NCBI GenBank assembly: GCA_020250175.1
Contig: JADCEN010000025.1
Coordinates: forward strand, 1 to 60,044
DNA length: 60,044 nucleotides
Source: Rhodobacter sp.
GTDB taxonomy: Bacteria > Pseudomonadota > Alphaproteobacteria > Rhodobacterales > Rhodobacteraceae
Direction: 5' to 3'
Part shown: positions 15,291-22,413 of the stretch, one piece after another
How positions within the stretch are numbered: the first letter of the stretch is position 1
Layout: every line of letters begins with the position of its first letter
Notes under the pieces: generated by a model
Told to the model about the DNA's origin: nothing
Seen by the model: only the letters and a program-made list of their open reading frames with translations
Database searches by the model: none
Program-made: the position numbers and the translations under genes

Positions 15291-15902
15291 ATGCCGGACA
15301 TCACCGGCATCCCCCTGCTTCTGGGTCTGGTGGCAACGGCGGCCTATCTGCTGGGGTCGGTCCCCTTCGGCCTTGTCATCACCCGCGCCCTTGGCCTTGG
15401 GGATCTGCGCCGGATCGGATCGGGCAATATCGGGGCCACCAATGTGCTGCGCACCGGCAACCGCGCGGCGGCGGCGGCCACGCTGGTTCTGGATGCCGCC
15501 AAGGGGGCTGTGGCCGTGCTGCTGGCCCGCGCCTGGGTGGGGCCGGATGCGGCCCAGGTGGCGGCGCTGTTTGCCTTTCTGGGCCACCTTTATCCGGTCT
15601 GGCTGGGCTTTCGGGGCGGCAAGGGGGTGGCAACCTTTCTGGGCACGCTGCTGGCGCTGGCCTGGCCGGTGGGTCTTGCGGCCTGCGCCACCTGGGCCGT
15701 CACCTTTGCCGCCGGGCGGATTTCATCGCTGGCGGCATTGGTGGCGGCAGGCACGGCACCGGTCTGGGTGCTGGCCCTGGGGCGTGGACAGATGCTTGCC
15801 CTTGTGATCATTCTGGCGGCGCTGGTGTTCTTGCGCCATGCTGCCAACATCGCGCGTCTGCGCGCGGGAACTGAACCCCGGATCGGGGCGAGGAAAACCT
15901 GA
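15291..15902 (+). CDS. plsY: Glycerol-3-phosphate acyltransferase (acyl-phosphate type)
   Basis: 203 residues, an integral membrane protein with about five hydrophobic segments and the three PlsY motifs: GSVPFGLVITR (near 22-32), RRIGSGNIGATNVLR (40-54) and the glycine-rich GFRGGKGVATFLGT (near 106-119). It acylates glycerol-3-phosphate with acyl-phosphate in the first step of phospholipid synthesis. The ATG at 15291 begins one base after the pyrC-like stop, so the two are co-transcribed; an earlier open stretch in this frame lies inside the upstream gene and lacks PlsY sequence. Confidence 0.95.
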   Translation: MPDITGIPLLLGLVATAAYLLGSVPFGLVITRALGLGDLRRIGSGNIGATNVLRTGNRAAAAATLVLDAAKGAVAVLLARAWVGPDAAQVAALFAFLGHLYPVWLGFRGGKGVATFLGTLLALAWPVGLAACATWAVTFAAGRISSLAALVAAGTAPVWVLALGRGQMLALVIILAALVFLRHAANIARLRAGTEPRIGARKT

Positions 15903-15925
15903 TGACAACAAGGAACTGAAGACCG

Positions 15926-16366
15926 ATGCGCCATATTCTGACTGCTGCTTTTGCCTGCCTGCTGCCTGCAGCCGCTTTCGCAGATGCCGATGCAATCCTT
16001 GCCGATGCGGCCAAGGCCTGCGCCGAAATGGATAACGGCGTCTTCGCCTCGGAAGGGGCCGTGCGGCAGATCGACATGACGGGCGACGGCACGGAAGACA
16101 CCATCGTCGATGAAGGGCTGTTCACCTGCACCACCGCCGCAAGCCTTTATGCCGGAAGCGGCGGCAGCATGATCCATGTCTTTGTCAATGGCACGGAAAG
16201 CAGCTTTCTGGTCCAGGGCTACGAGACGGTCCGCTGGGCCGACCGGCTGATCGTGCTGCTGGCCGTGGATGGCTCTGCCTGCAACACCATCAGTGCCGAT
16301 CCATGTTTCGAGGCGCTGACCTGGGTCGAAGACCGCTTTGTTTCGGTCCGCCCGCCGGCAGAGTGA
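15926..16366 (+). CDS. Small secreted protein of unknown function
   Basis: 146 residues with a signal peptide (residues 1-19, AFA-D). The mature part is acidic, has three or more Cys (near 31, 69, 117 and 127) fitting disulfides, and a DMTGDGTEDTIVDE segment that looks like a short calcium-type DxxGDGxxD loop. I do not recognise the family. It begins 23 bp after plsY and may be read from the same transcript. Its last 57 codons are duplicated at 17084-17257, mostly with synonymous differences, showing recent local duplication. Confidence 0.75.
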   Translation: MRHILTAAFACLLPAAAFADADAILADAAKACAEMDNGVFASEGAVRQIDMTGDGTEDTIVDEGLFTCTTAASLYAGSGGSMIHVFVNGTESSFLVQGYETVRWADRLIVLLAVDGSACNTISADPCFEALTWVEDRFVSVRPPAE

Positions 16367-16429
16367 TGGCGCGGTAACGTCGCTGCCGTCAGAAGACCCG
16401 AAAGCAAAGATCCAGTGGACCTTTGCCGG

Positions 16430-16525
16430 GTCCGATTGCCGAAGGGCTTCAGCCGGCAGGCAAGGGGCCTTCCCCTTGCCCTGACGGCCGGATTTGACGC
16501 GGGTCAAATCCGACAAGAAGAAAGG
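16430..16525 (-). repeat. Partial inverted copy of repeat A
   Basis: CCGATTGCCGAAGGGCTTCAGCC and the hairpin GATTTGAC-GCGG-GTCAAATC followed by CGACAAGAAGAAAGG are in the orientation of copy A3 (minus), opposite to copy A2 that starts about 45 bp later. The pair therefore forms an imperfect inverted arrangement between the secreted-protein gene and its truncated duplicate. Confidence 0.65.
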
Positions 16526-16570
16526 ACAGAACCTCGCCGGATGACCGCCTTTGTGTTTCCTGCAGTTTTC

Positions 16571-16969
16571 GCAACGCTTTAGGGCGTGATGAGGCTCCGA
16601 TGACTCGGTCGGCGCATGGCGCGCCCTTTTCTTCTTGTCGGATTTGACCCGCGTCAAATCCGGCCGCGCCTGCCTGCCCCTGGGCAGGCGCGATTCCGCG
16701 CCAGCCCCAGGCAGGCGCGGCCGGATTACCGCCGTTGGGCTTGGGGCACACCCCTTGCCTGCGGGCTGAAGCCCTCCGGCAATCGGACTGTGAAAACGCT
16801 CCACCGGAGCGTTTTCAGTCAGTCCTCTGCGCGCGCAGTTTCCAGCCTGACCGCGCGGTTTCCCGAGACATTTTCGCTCATTGTCTTCGGCTTGCACAAG
16901 GTCACGCCGACACCTGCGCGACACAGGAATGCGATGCGATGTTTCAACCAATCATCATCATGCTTTAAC
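16571..16969 (+). repeat. Interspersed repeat A, copy 2
   Basis: About 400 bp aligned with copy 1 (3463-3903). It carries the same TGACTCGGTCGGCGCATGGC block, hairpin GATTTGAC-CCGC-GTCAAATC (16641-16660), hairpin TGAAAACGCTCC / GGAGCGTTTTCA (16791-16817), CTTGCACAAGGTCACGCCGA and the terminal AACCAATCATCATCATGC. It separates the secreted-protein gene from its truncated duplicate. The stretch 16970-17083 after it holds no recognisable gene. Confidence 0.85.
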
Positions 16970-17083
16970 TCATTTGAGAACCGGTCTTCACAAACAGTCC
17001 GGCTTTCGGGACTCAAGCGCTCAATCAGAAACGATCATCCCTCGGACCAACTGCAGCACAGGGTCCAAGACATCACGGACAAA

Positions 17084-17257
17084 ATGGAAAGCAGCTTTCT
17101 GGTGCAGGGCTATGAAACCGTGCGCTGGGCCGACCGCCTGATCGTCTTGCTGGCCGTGGATGGCAGCAGCTGCAACACCATCAGTGCCAATCCCTGTTTC
17201 GAGGCGCTGACCTGGGTCGAAGACCGGTTCGTTTCCGCCCGCCCGCCGGCGGAGTGA
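17084..17257 (+). pseudogene. Truncated duplicate of the 15926-16366 secreted-protein gene
   Basis: 57 codons from MESSFLVQGYETVRWADRL to RPPAE match the last 57 codons of the upstream gene with only a few amino-acid changes (for example Ala to Ser-type changes and Asp to Asn), while many third positions differ. The signal peptide and the first 90 residues are missing; the homology begins at GGAAAGCAGC (17086) right after unrelated sequence. Without a signal peptide and without an obvious ribosome binding site it is probably a remnant. After it, 17258-17474 shows no gene. Confidence 0.8.
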
Positions 17258-17474
17258 TGGCAAAGACAGTCTTCCTGCGGCCACAAACGCCGTGCCGCGT
17301 TTCAGCAGCTTCTGGGCTCCTGCGCACTGGTTGAAGCACTGCCCCCGCGTTGTCCAAACAACACGGGCAGCCGCTCAACTTGTGCTTCTTCTGCATCGCG
17401 GAATTGACACGGGCGCGGCGCTGCCGCTGGTTTGTAGTCTGACTTCAGGTTTTCACAAGTGCGAAGGGTGCGCG

Positions 17475-17849
17475 ATGGGCTTTGCCGAGGCAATCAGTTC
17501 CTGTTTCAAGAACTACGGGACTTTCAGCGGTCGCGCGCGACGTGCCGAGTATTGGTGGTGGACCCTGTTCGCCTCGCTGGTGTACGTCGCCGCGCAAATC
17601 TTGAACGTCGGTATAATCCGGATGGATGGAAGCGTTAACTGGTTCAGCCTGATCGCTTTTCTCATATTCTTGTTTCCAGGAGTTGCCGTGTCCGTTCGCA
17701 GACTGCACGACACGGGCAGGTCAGGATGGTGGCTGTTGATCAACCTGGTTCCCTTGATTGGCTACTTCATCTTCCTGTATTGGATGATCAAGCGCGGCGA
17801 CCAAGGAGCTAATGAATTCGGTCCGGACCCGATTGCCGAAGAAACCTGA
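17475..17849 (+). CDS. DUF805 family inner-membrane protein
   Basis: 124 residues. The N-terminal FSGRARRAEYWWWTLF (residues 18-33) is the DUF805 signature, followed by three membrane segments (about 29-48, 55-75 and 85-103) and a conserved SVRRLHDTGRSGWW between the last two. DUF805 proteins (YhaH/YhaI-like) are widespread, of unknown function, often next to stress or phage-like genes. GAAGGGTGCGCG precedes the ATG. Codon use is visibly less GC-rich than its neighbours (for example GGTATAATC, GGAAGC and GTTAAC), which suggests transfer. It sits at the end of the repeat-rich island, convergent with gshA. Confidence 0.88.
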   Translation: MGFAEAISSCFKNYGTFSGRARRAEYWWWTLFASLVYVAAQILNVGIIRMDGSVNWFSLIAFLIFLFPGVAVSVRRLHDTGRSGWWLLINLVPLIGYFIFLYWMIKRGDQGANEFGPDPIAEET

Positions 17850-17855
17850 TAAGGG

Positions 17856-19220
17856 TCAATAACTCACCGCCAGATACACCGGGTCCAGCCGCCCGCCCCA
17901 GTCCCCGCGATACTGCGCCAGCAGCCGGTCAGCCTGCACTTGGCCCAGCGCCACGCTTTCTGCCAGCACATCCAGGTACCCGGCCTCATCCGCCTGCCCG
18001 TTCCCCGCCAGCGCCCGCGCGCGCAGCCCCGCCTGTGACAGTGCCACGGCCTGCCGCGACAGGTCCAAAAGCCTGACCCCGCCCGCCTCGCCCTGCAAGG
18101 CCGAAACGCTGGCGGCAACCCGCAGCCCCTCACGGGTTTGCGCATCAAAGCCCTTCACCAGGTCCCAGGCCGCATCCAGCGCGCCCTGATCGTACATCAG
18201 CCCCACCCAGAAGGCGGGCAGTGCCGCAAGATGCGCGACATCGCCGCAATCGGCCCCGCGCATTTCGATGTATCTCTTGACCCGGGCCTCGGGGAAGACC
18301 GTGGTCATGTGATCGGCCCAGTCGCTGAGGGTCGGCTTTTCGCCCGGCAGCGCGGGCAGCTTGCCTTTCAGAAAATCGCGAAAGCTCTGGCCCAGGGCAT
18401 TGATGTAGCGCCCGTCGCGGTACACGAAGTACATCGGCACATCCAGCACCCAGTCGACATAGCGCTGAAATCCCATCCCCTCTTCAAAGACAAAGGGCAG
18501 CATCCCGGTGCGGCTGTTGTCCAGCCCGCGCCAGATGCGGCTGCGCCAGGATTTGTGGCCGTTCGTCTTGCCCTCGAAAAACGGGGATGACGCGAACAGC
18601 GCGGTTGCCACCGGCTGCAACGCCAGCGCCACACGCAGCTTCTTCACCATGTCGGCTTCCGAGGCATAGTCGAGGTTCACCTGCACCGTGCAGGTGCGGT
18701 ACATCATCTGCGTGCCATGCGTGCCGACCCGGCCCATGTAATCGGTCATCAGACGGTAGCGCCCCTTGGGCATCACCGGCATCTGCGCATGGGTCCAATC
18801 GGGGGCCGCCCCGATGCCCATGAAGCGGATGCCCAGCGGGCCGGCAATCTCGGCCACTTCCGCCAGATGCAGGCGCGTTTCGGCATCAGTCTGGTGCAGC
18901 GTTTCCACCGCAGCGCCGGACAATTCGAACTGCCCGCCGGGTTCAAGGCTGATGTTCACGCCATCGCGCTGCAGGCCGATCACGTTTTCGCCCTCACGCA
19001 CCGGCGTCCAGCCGAAACGGGCTTGCAGCCCGGCGAAAAGGGCGGAAATGGACCGGTCGCCCGCATAGGGCAGCGGCAGGCGCGTGTCGGTCAGCCAGCC
19101 GAATTTCTCATGCTCGGTCCCGATGCGCCACTGGTCCGCCGTCTTGGACCCTGCTTCCATATACGCGGCAAGCTGGCTTTCGTGTTCGATCAGCCCGCCG
19201 CCGGATTGTGGGATGGACAT
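17856..19220 (-). CDS. gshA: Glutamate-cysteine ligase, plant-type
   Basis: 454 residues of the class II/plant-type enzyme that makes gamma-glutamylcysteine, the first step of glutathione synthesis. Visible features: RIGTEHEKFGW near the start, LEPGGQFELSGA, MPKGRYRLMTDYM, TCTVQVNLDYASEADMV, the RIWRGLDNSRTGMLP block and EARVKRYIEMRGADC, which contains the Arg/Glu substrate-site residues. The ATG at 19220 is preferred over an upstream in-frame ATG because family sequence (IPQSGGGLIEHESQL) begins there. The stop lies only 6 bp from the convergent DUF805 gene. Confidence 0.95.
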   Translation of the reverse strand: MSIPQSGGGLIEHESQLAAYMEAGSKTADQWRIGTEHEKFGWLTDTRLPLPYAGDRSISALFAGLQARFGWTPVREGENVIGLQRDGVNISLEPGGQFELSGAAVETLHQTDAETRLHLAEVAEIAGPLGIRFMGIGAAPDWTHAQMPVMPKGRYRLMTDYMGRVGTHGTQMMYRTCTVQVNLDYASEADMVKKLRVALALQPVATALFASSPFFEGKTNGHKSWRSRIWRGLDNSRTGMLPFVFEEGMGFQRYVDWVLDVPMYFVYRDGRYINALGQSFRDFLKGKLPALPGEKPTLSDWADHMTTVFPEARVKRYIEMRGADCGDVAHLAALPAFWVGLMYDQGALDAAWDLVKGFDAQTREGLRVAASVSALQGEAGGVRLLDLSRQAVALSQAGLRARALAGNGQADEAGYLDVLAESVALGQVQADRLLAQYRGDWGGRLDPVYLAVSY

Positions 19221-19312
19221 TGGGGCGCGCTCCGATGCTTTTGCCGTTCGTTCACGGCTGCAAGAGGTGCTGCGTCCCGCAACCCGAGTCAAGGGCAGCC
19301 GAACGGGTCGGT

Positions 19313-19840
19313 TCAGATGCCGGTCAACCGCAGATTGCCGGGCCCGCGCCCGCGCCGCCAGATCACGCTGTCTGCCATCCGGCCCCCGGCCGCCTCGACC
19401 AATGTCTGGCTGTCCATGCCGGGCAGGCTGGCAAAGACGTCAAACAGCCGGTCCGCCCCGGCGGCGGATACCGGGATCAGCAGCGCCTGCCCGTCATCCT
19501 GCTTCAGCCGCCACAGCCGCTGGCCCTGCACCGTCAGGATGCGCAGCTCCACCATGTCGGGCAGCGCCACAAAGCCGCCGAAGGCCGGGCCAAGATAGCC
19601 GACCTGACCTTCGACCACCTCCACCATCCCCGGCGCGGCAAGGTCCTGCGAAAAGCGCAACCGCCGCCAGCTCTGCCTGGCCCAGACGGCGCAGGTGCCC
19701 AGGATCACCACCCCGACCGGAAACAGCAGATACCCGCCCAGCCAGATCAGCCACAGCCCGCCCAGCGCCACGATCCCCGCCGCGATCACCTCGCGCCCCC
19801 GGCGGGCGGCGGCCAGCACGTCATCGCGGATCAATCCCAT
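19313..19840 (-). CDS. Conserved membrane protein of unknown function
   Basis: 175 residues with two hydrophobic segments (about 17-33 and 37-52) and a soluble C-terminal part that may fold as a small beta-rich domain (VEVVEGQVGYLGPAFGG ... MVELRILTV). I do not recognise an enzyme motif. Its start overlaps the stop of the upstream acetyltransferase gene by 10 bp, and it lies in the run rsmE, GNAT, this gene, gshA, all on the minus strand. The position suggests co-expression but not a function. Confidence 0.75.
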   Translation of the reverse strand: MGLIRDDVLAAARRGREVIAAGIVALGGLWLIWLGGYLLFPVGVVILGTCAVWARQSWRRLRFSQDLAAPGMVEVVEGQVGYLGPAFGGFVALPDMVELRILTVQGQRLWRLKQDDGQALLIPVSAAGADRLFDVFASLPGMDSQTLVEAAGGRMADSVIWRRGRGPGNLRLTGI

Positions 19841-20676
19841 GCCTGCACCTGCTGCGGGTCTGCAAACAGCACCAGCCCGACCGGATCAGCCGGACCAAAG
19901 CCGATGGCGCGATAGGCGCGTGCCGCCTGATCGTTGACAGCAAACAGCCTGGCCCGCCCGATACCCCGCGCCCGCGCTTCGGCCAGGTGCAGGGCCACGA
20001 CACGCCGGGCGCGCCCCCTGCCGCGCAGATCGGGCGGCACGTAAACGCCACCCACCTGCACCACATCGGGCAAGACCGCGTTGAAGCCGCTCATCGCCAC
20101 GGGGACACCAGCTTCCAGCAGGACATAATGGCTTTTTGCAGTGCGCCAGCGTTCGATGTCGGCGGGCGCTTGCCGTGCCGCGCGGTCGGGCGGCGTGCCT
20201 GTAACTTCCGTCAGATAAGTGGCCCGCCATGCCGCCAGAACGCCTGCGTCAACCGCCTCCAGCGCGGCAAGAACACCCGGCCCCTCTGGAATGATCAGGT
20301 TGTTCAGGTCCAGCACGAAGCCCGACTCGGCCCTGTCCATCTCTCTCCCGGCTTTGCCAAGGCCCAGCGCCGCAACAAGCGCAGTGACCTGCCCGGCAGG
20401 CCCAATCACCCCGGCCACCTCTGCCCCCGCCAGCACCGCCCGCGCCGCTGCCCAATCGGCGGCACCGGGCCATTGCGGGTGCAGCATTCCGCCATTGGTC
20501 AGCCCGATGGCACCGCTGACATCCCCGGTCACCCAGAACCGCATTCCATAGGGACCGCCCCCGTTCCATCCCGCCCCGGCAAGGTTGGACAGCGGAAACA
20601 TCGAGGTTGCCTCGTACCGGCGCAAAAGCGCCGTCAGGGCCGGAAGGTCATCCGCAGTGGCCGCCCGCAGCGTCAT
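19831..20676 (-). CDS. GNAT family N-acetyltransferase
   Basis: 281 residues. The C-terminal half has the GNAT acetyl-CoA-binding pattern VGGVYVPPDLRGRGRARRVVA (Q/RxxGxG/A-like, about residues 208-228) followed by FAVNDQAARAYRAIGF, the common helix-4 signature. The N-terminal half is less conserved and may be a second, degenerate domain. The substrate is unknown. The ATG at 20676 overlaps the rsmE stop (ATGA), so it is translated after rsmE. Confidence 0.85.
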   Translation of the reverse strand: MTLRAATADDLPALTALLRRYEATSMFPLSNLAGAGWNGGGPYGMRFWVTGDVSGAIGLTNGGMLHPQWPGAADWAAARAVLAGAEVAGVIGPAGQVTALVAALGLGKAGREMDRAESGFVLDLNNLIIPEGPGVLAALEAVDAGVLAAWRATYLTEVTGTPPDRAARQAPADIERWRTAKSHYVLLEAGVPVAMSGFNAVLPDVVQVGGVYVPPDLRGRGRARRVVALHLAEARARGIGRARLFAVNDQAARAYRAIGFGPADPVGLVLFADPQQVQAWD

Positions 20677-21401
20677 GCCCAATCCCCCAGCACCGCTTGC
20701 CACAGCGTCAGCGCGGCCACTGCCGCCGTATCGGCACGCAGGATGCGCGGGCCAAGGCTGACAGGCACCACCTGCGGCATCGCGCGCAAGCGCGCGCGCT
20801 CGCGGTCGGAAAACCCGCCTTCCGGCCCGGTCAGAATGGCCCAGGGGCTGCCCTTTTCCACCGCCAGCACTGTGCTTCGCGCCCCGGCCAGCGATTCATC
20901 ACACCACAGGATGCGCCGGTCCGCAGGCCAGTCCGCCAGCAGCCGGTCCAGGGCCACAAGTTCGGCCACCTCGGGAACGAAGGTGCCGCCGCACTGTTCT
21001 GCCGCTTCAACCGCGTGCGCCTGCAGCCGGTCCTGCCGGATGCGGTCGGAACTGGTGTGCGCGGTCTGCACCGGCATCACCCGCGCCGCGCCCATCTCGA
21101 CCGCCTTTTCCACGATGAAATCCGTGCGCGCCTTCTTGATCGGTGCGAACAGAAGCCACAGATCGGGCGGGGCCTGCAAGGGCCTGGTCTGCGCATCGCA
21201 GGTCAGCACGCCGCCGTGCTTGCCCGCCACCGCCACCCTGGCCCGCCATTCACCGTCGCGCCCGTTGAACAGCAGCACCAGCGCCCCCGGCCCCAGCCGC
21301 ATCACGGTGAACAGATAATGCGCCTGATCCCGCGACAGGGCCACCGCTTGCCCCGGCGCAAGGGGTTGCTCTACATAAAGCCTGATCCTGGCATCCTGCA
21401 T
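20673..21401 (-). CDS. rsmE: 16S rRNA m3U1498 methyltransferase
   Basis: 242 residues of the SPOUT-type RsmE family, which methylates N3 of U1498 in 16S rRNA. Visible features: an N-terminal PUA-like segment (RLYVEQPLAPGQ ... HYLFTVMRLGPG), the KKARTDFIVEKAVEMGAARV block, and the knotted S-adenosylmethionine site ILTGPEGGFSDRERA plus VSLGPRILRADTAAVAAL. The start is only 11 bp from the divergent ubiA start, so both promoters must overlap coding sequence or lie within this short gap. Confidence 0.95.
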   Translation of the reverse strand: MQDARIRLYVEQPLAPGQAVALSRDQAHYLFTVMRLGPGALVLLFNGRDGEWRARVAVAGKHGGVLTCDAQTRPLQAPPDLWLLFAPIKKARTDFIVEKAVEMGAARVMPVQTAHTSSDRIRQDRLQAHAVEAAEQCGGTFVPEVAELVALDRLLADWPADRRILWCDESLAGARSTVLAVEKGSPWAILTGPEGGFSDRERARLRAMPQVVPVSLGPRILRADTAAVAALTLWQAVLGDWA

Positions 21402-21412
21402 TGGCCAACCCT

Positions 21413-22378
21413 ATGACCGAGACCCGCGAATTGCCAGATGCGACCGTTGCCGATGCCGCGCCCGGCAACTGGGTGGATCGGTACTCCCCCGCGTCCTGGC
21501 GCCCCTACCTGCGCCTGTCGCGCGCCGACCGCCCGGTGGGCACCTGGCTGCTGCTGATCCCCTGCCTTTGGGCCATCGCCCTTGCGGTGGCCGCCACGCC
21601 CGGCGGGTTCGGCCTGGCGGACCTGTGGCTGGCCGTCAGCAGTGCCATCGGGGCGGTTCTGATGCGCGGTGCGGGCTGCACCTGGAACGACCTGACCGAC
21701 CGCGATATCGATGCCGCCGTGGCGCGCACCCGGTCGCGCCCGCTGCCCGCAGGTCAGGTGACGCCCCGGCAAGCGCTGGCCTGGGCCATCGGGCAATCGC
21801 TGCTGGCGGCCTGCATCCTGTTCACCTACAATTCCACCGCCGTCGCCCTTGGCGTGGCCTCGCTGGCGCTGGTGGCGATCTATCCCTTTGCCAAACGCTT
21901 CACCTGGTGGCCGCAAGTGTTTCTGGGCCTGGCCTTCAACTGGGGTGCGCTGCTGATGTGGGCGGCGCAGCAGGGCAGTCTGGGCTGGCCGCCCCTGCTG
22001 CTTTATGCGGCGGGTATTGCATGGACGCTGTTCTACGACACGATCTATGCCCATCAGGACGCCGAGGATGATGCGCTGATCGGCGTCAAATCCACGGCCC
22101 GCCTGTTTGGCGACAGGACGCGGCCCTGGCTGCGCGGCTTTCTGGGTCTGTCGGTCCTCTGCATGGCCGCTGCCGTGGTCTGTGCACTGCTGCCGCTGGG
22201 CCGGCCCCTGCAGCTCGCCGTAGCGCTGGGCGGGGTCTGCGGCTTTGGCTGGCACATGGCCTGGCAACTGGCACGGCTGGACACCGGTGATCCCGCGCGC
22301 TGCCTGATGCTGTTCCGGTCGAACCGCGATGCCGGGCTGATCGCTGCGCTGTTTCTTGCCGCCGCCGCACTGCTGTGA
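21413..22378 (+). CDS. ubiA: 4-hydroxybenzoate polyprenyltransferase
   Basis: 321 residues, about nine membrane segments. The first Asp-rich prenyl-diphosphate site NDLTDRDIDAAVARTRSRPL (about 94-113) and the second YDTIYAHQDAEDDALIGVKS (about 209-228) are the UbiA signatures. It attaches the polyprenyl tail to 4-hydroxybenzoate in ubiquinone synthesis. The ATG at 21413 is preferred; an in-frame TTG at 21401 would overlap the divergent rsmE start. Confidence 0.96.
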   Translation: MTETRELPDATVADAAPGNWVDRYSPASWRPYLRLSRADRPVGTWLLLIPCLWAIALAVAATPGGFGLADLWLAVSSAIGAVLMRGAGCTWNDLTDRDIDAAVARTRSRPLPAGQVTPRQALAWAIGQSLLAACILFTYNSTAVALGVASLALVAIYPFAKRFTWWPQVFLGLAFNWGALLMWAAQQGSLGWPPLLLYAAGIAWTLFYDTIYAHQDAEDDALIGVKSTARLFGDRTRPWLRGFLGLSVLCMAAAVVCALLPLGRPLQLAVALGGVCGFGWHMAWQLARLDTGDPARCLMLFRSNRDAGLIAALFLAAAALL

Positions 22379-22413
22379 TTGATCCCGGCCCGGCTTGCGC
22401 CTAGGAAGCGCTG

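Noticed and set aside
16641-16660. TTGAC-N4-GTCAA in repeat A looks like an FNR/FnrL box
   Set aside because: In copy 1 the half-sites change to TTGTC and GACAA while pairing is kept, so structure and not an FNR site is being conserved.
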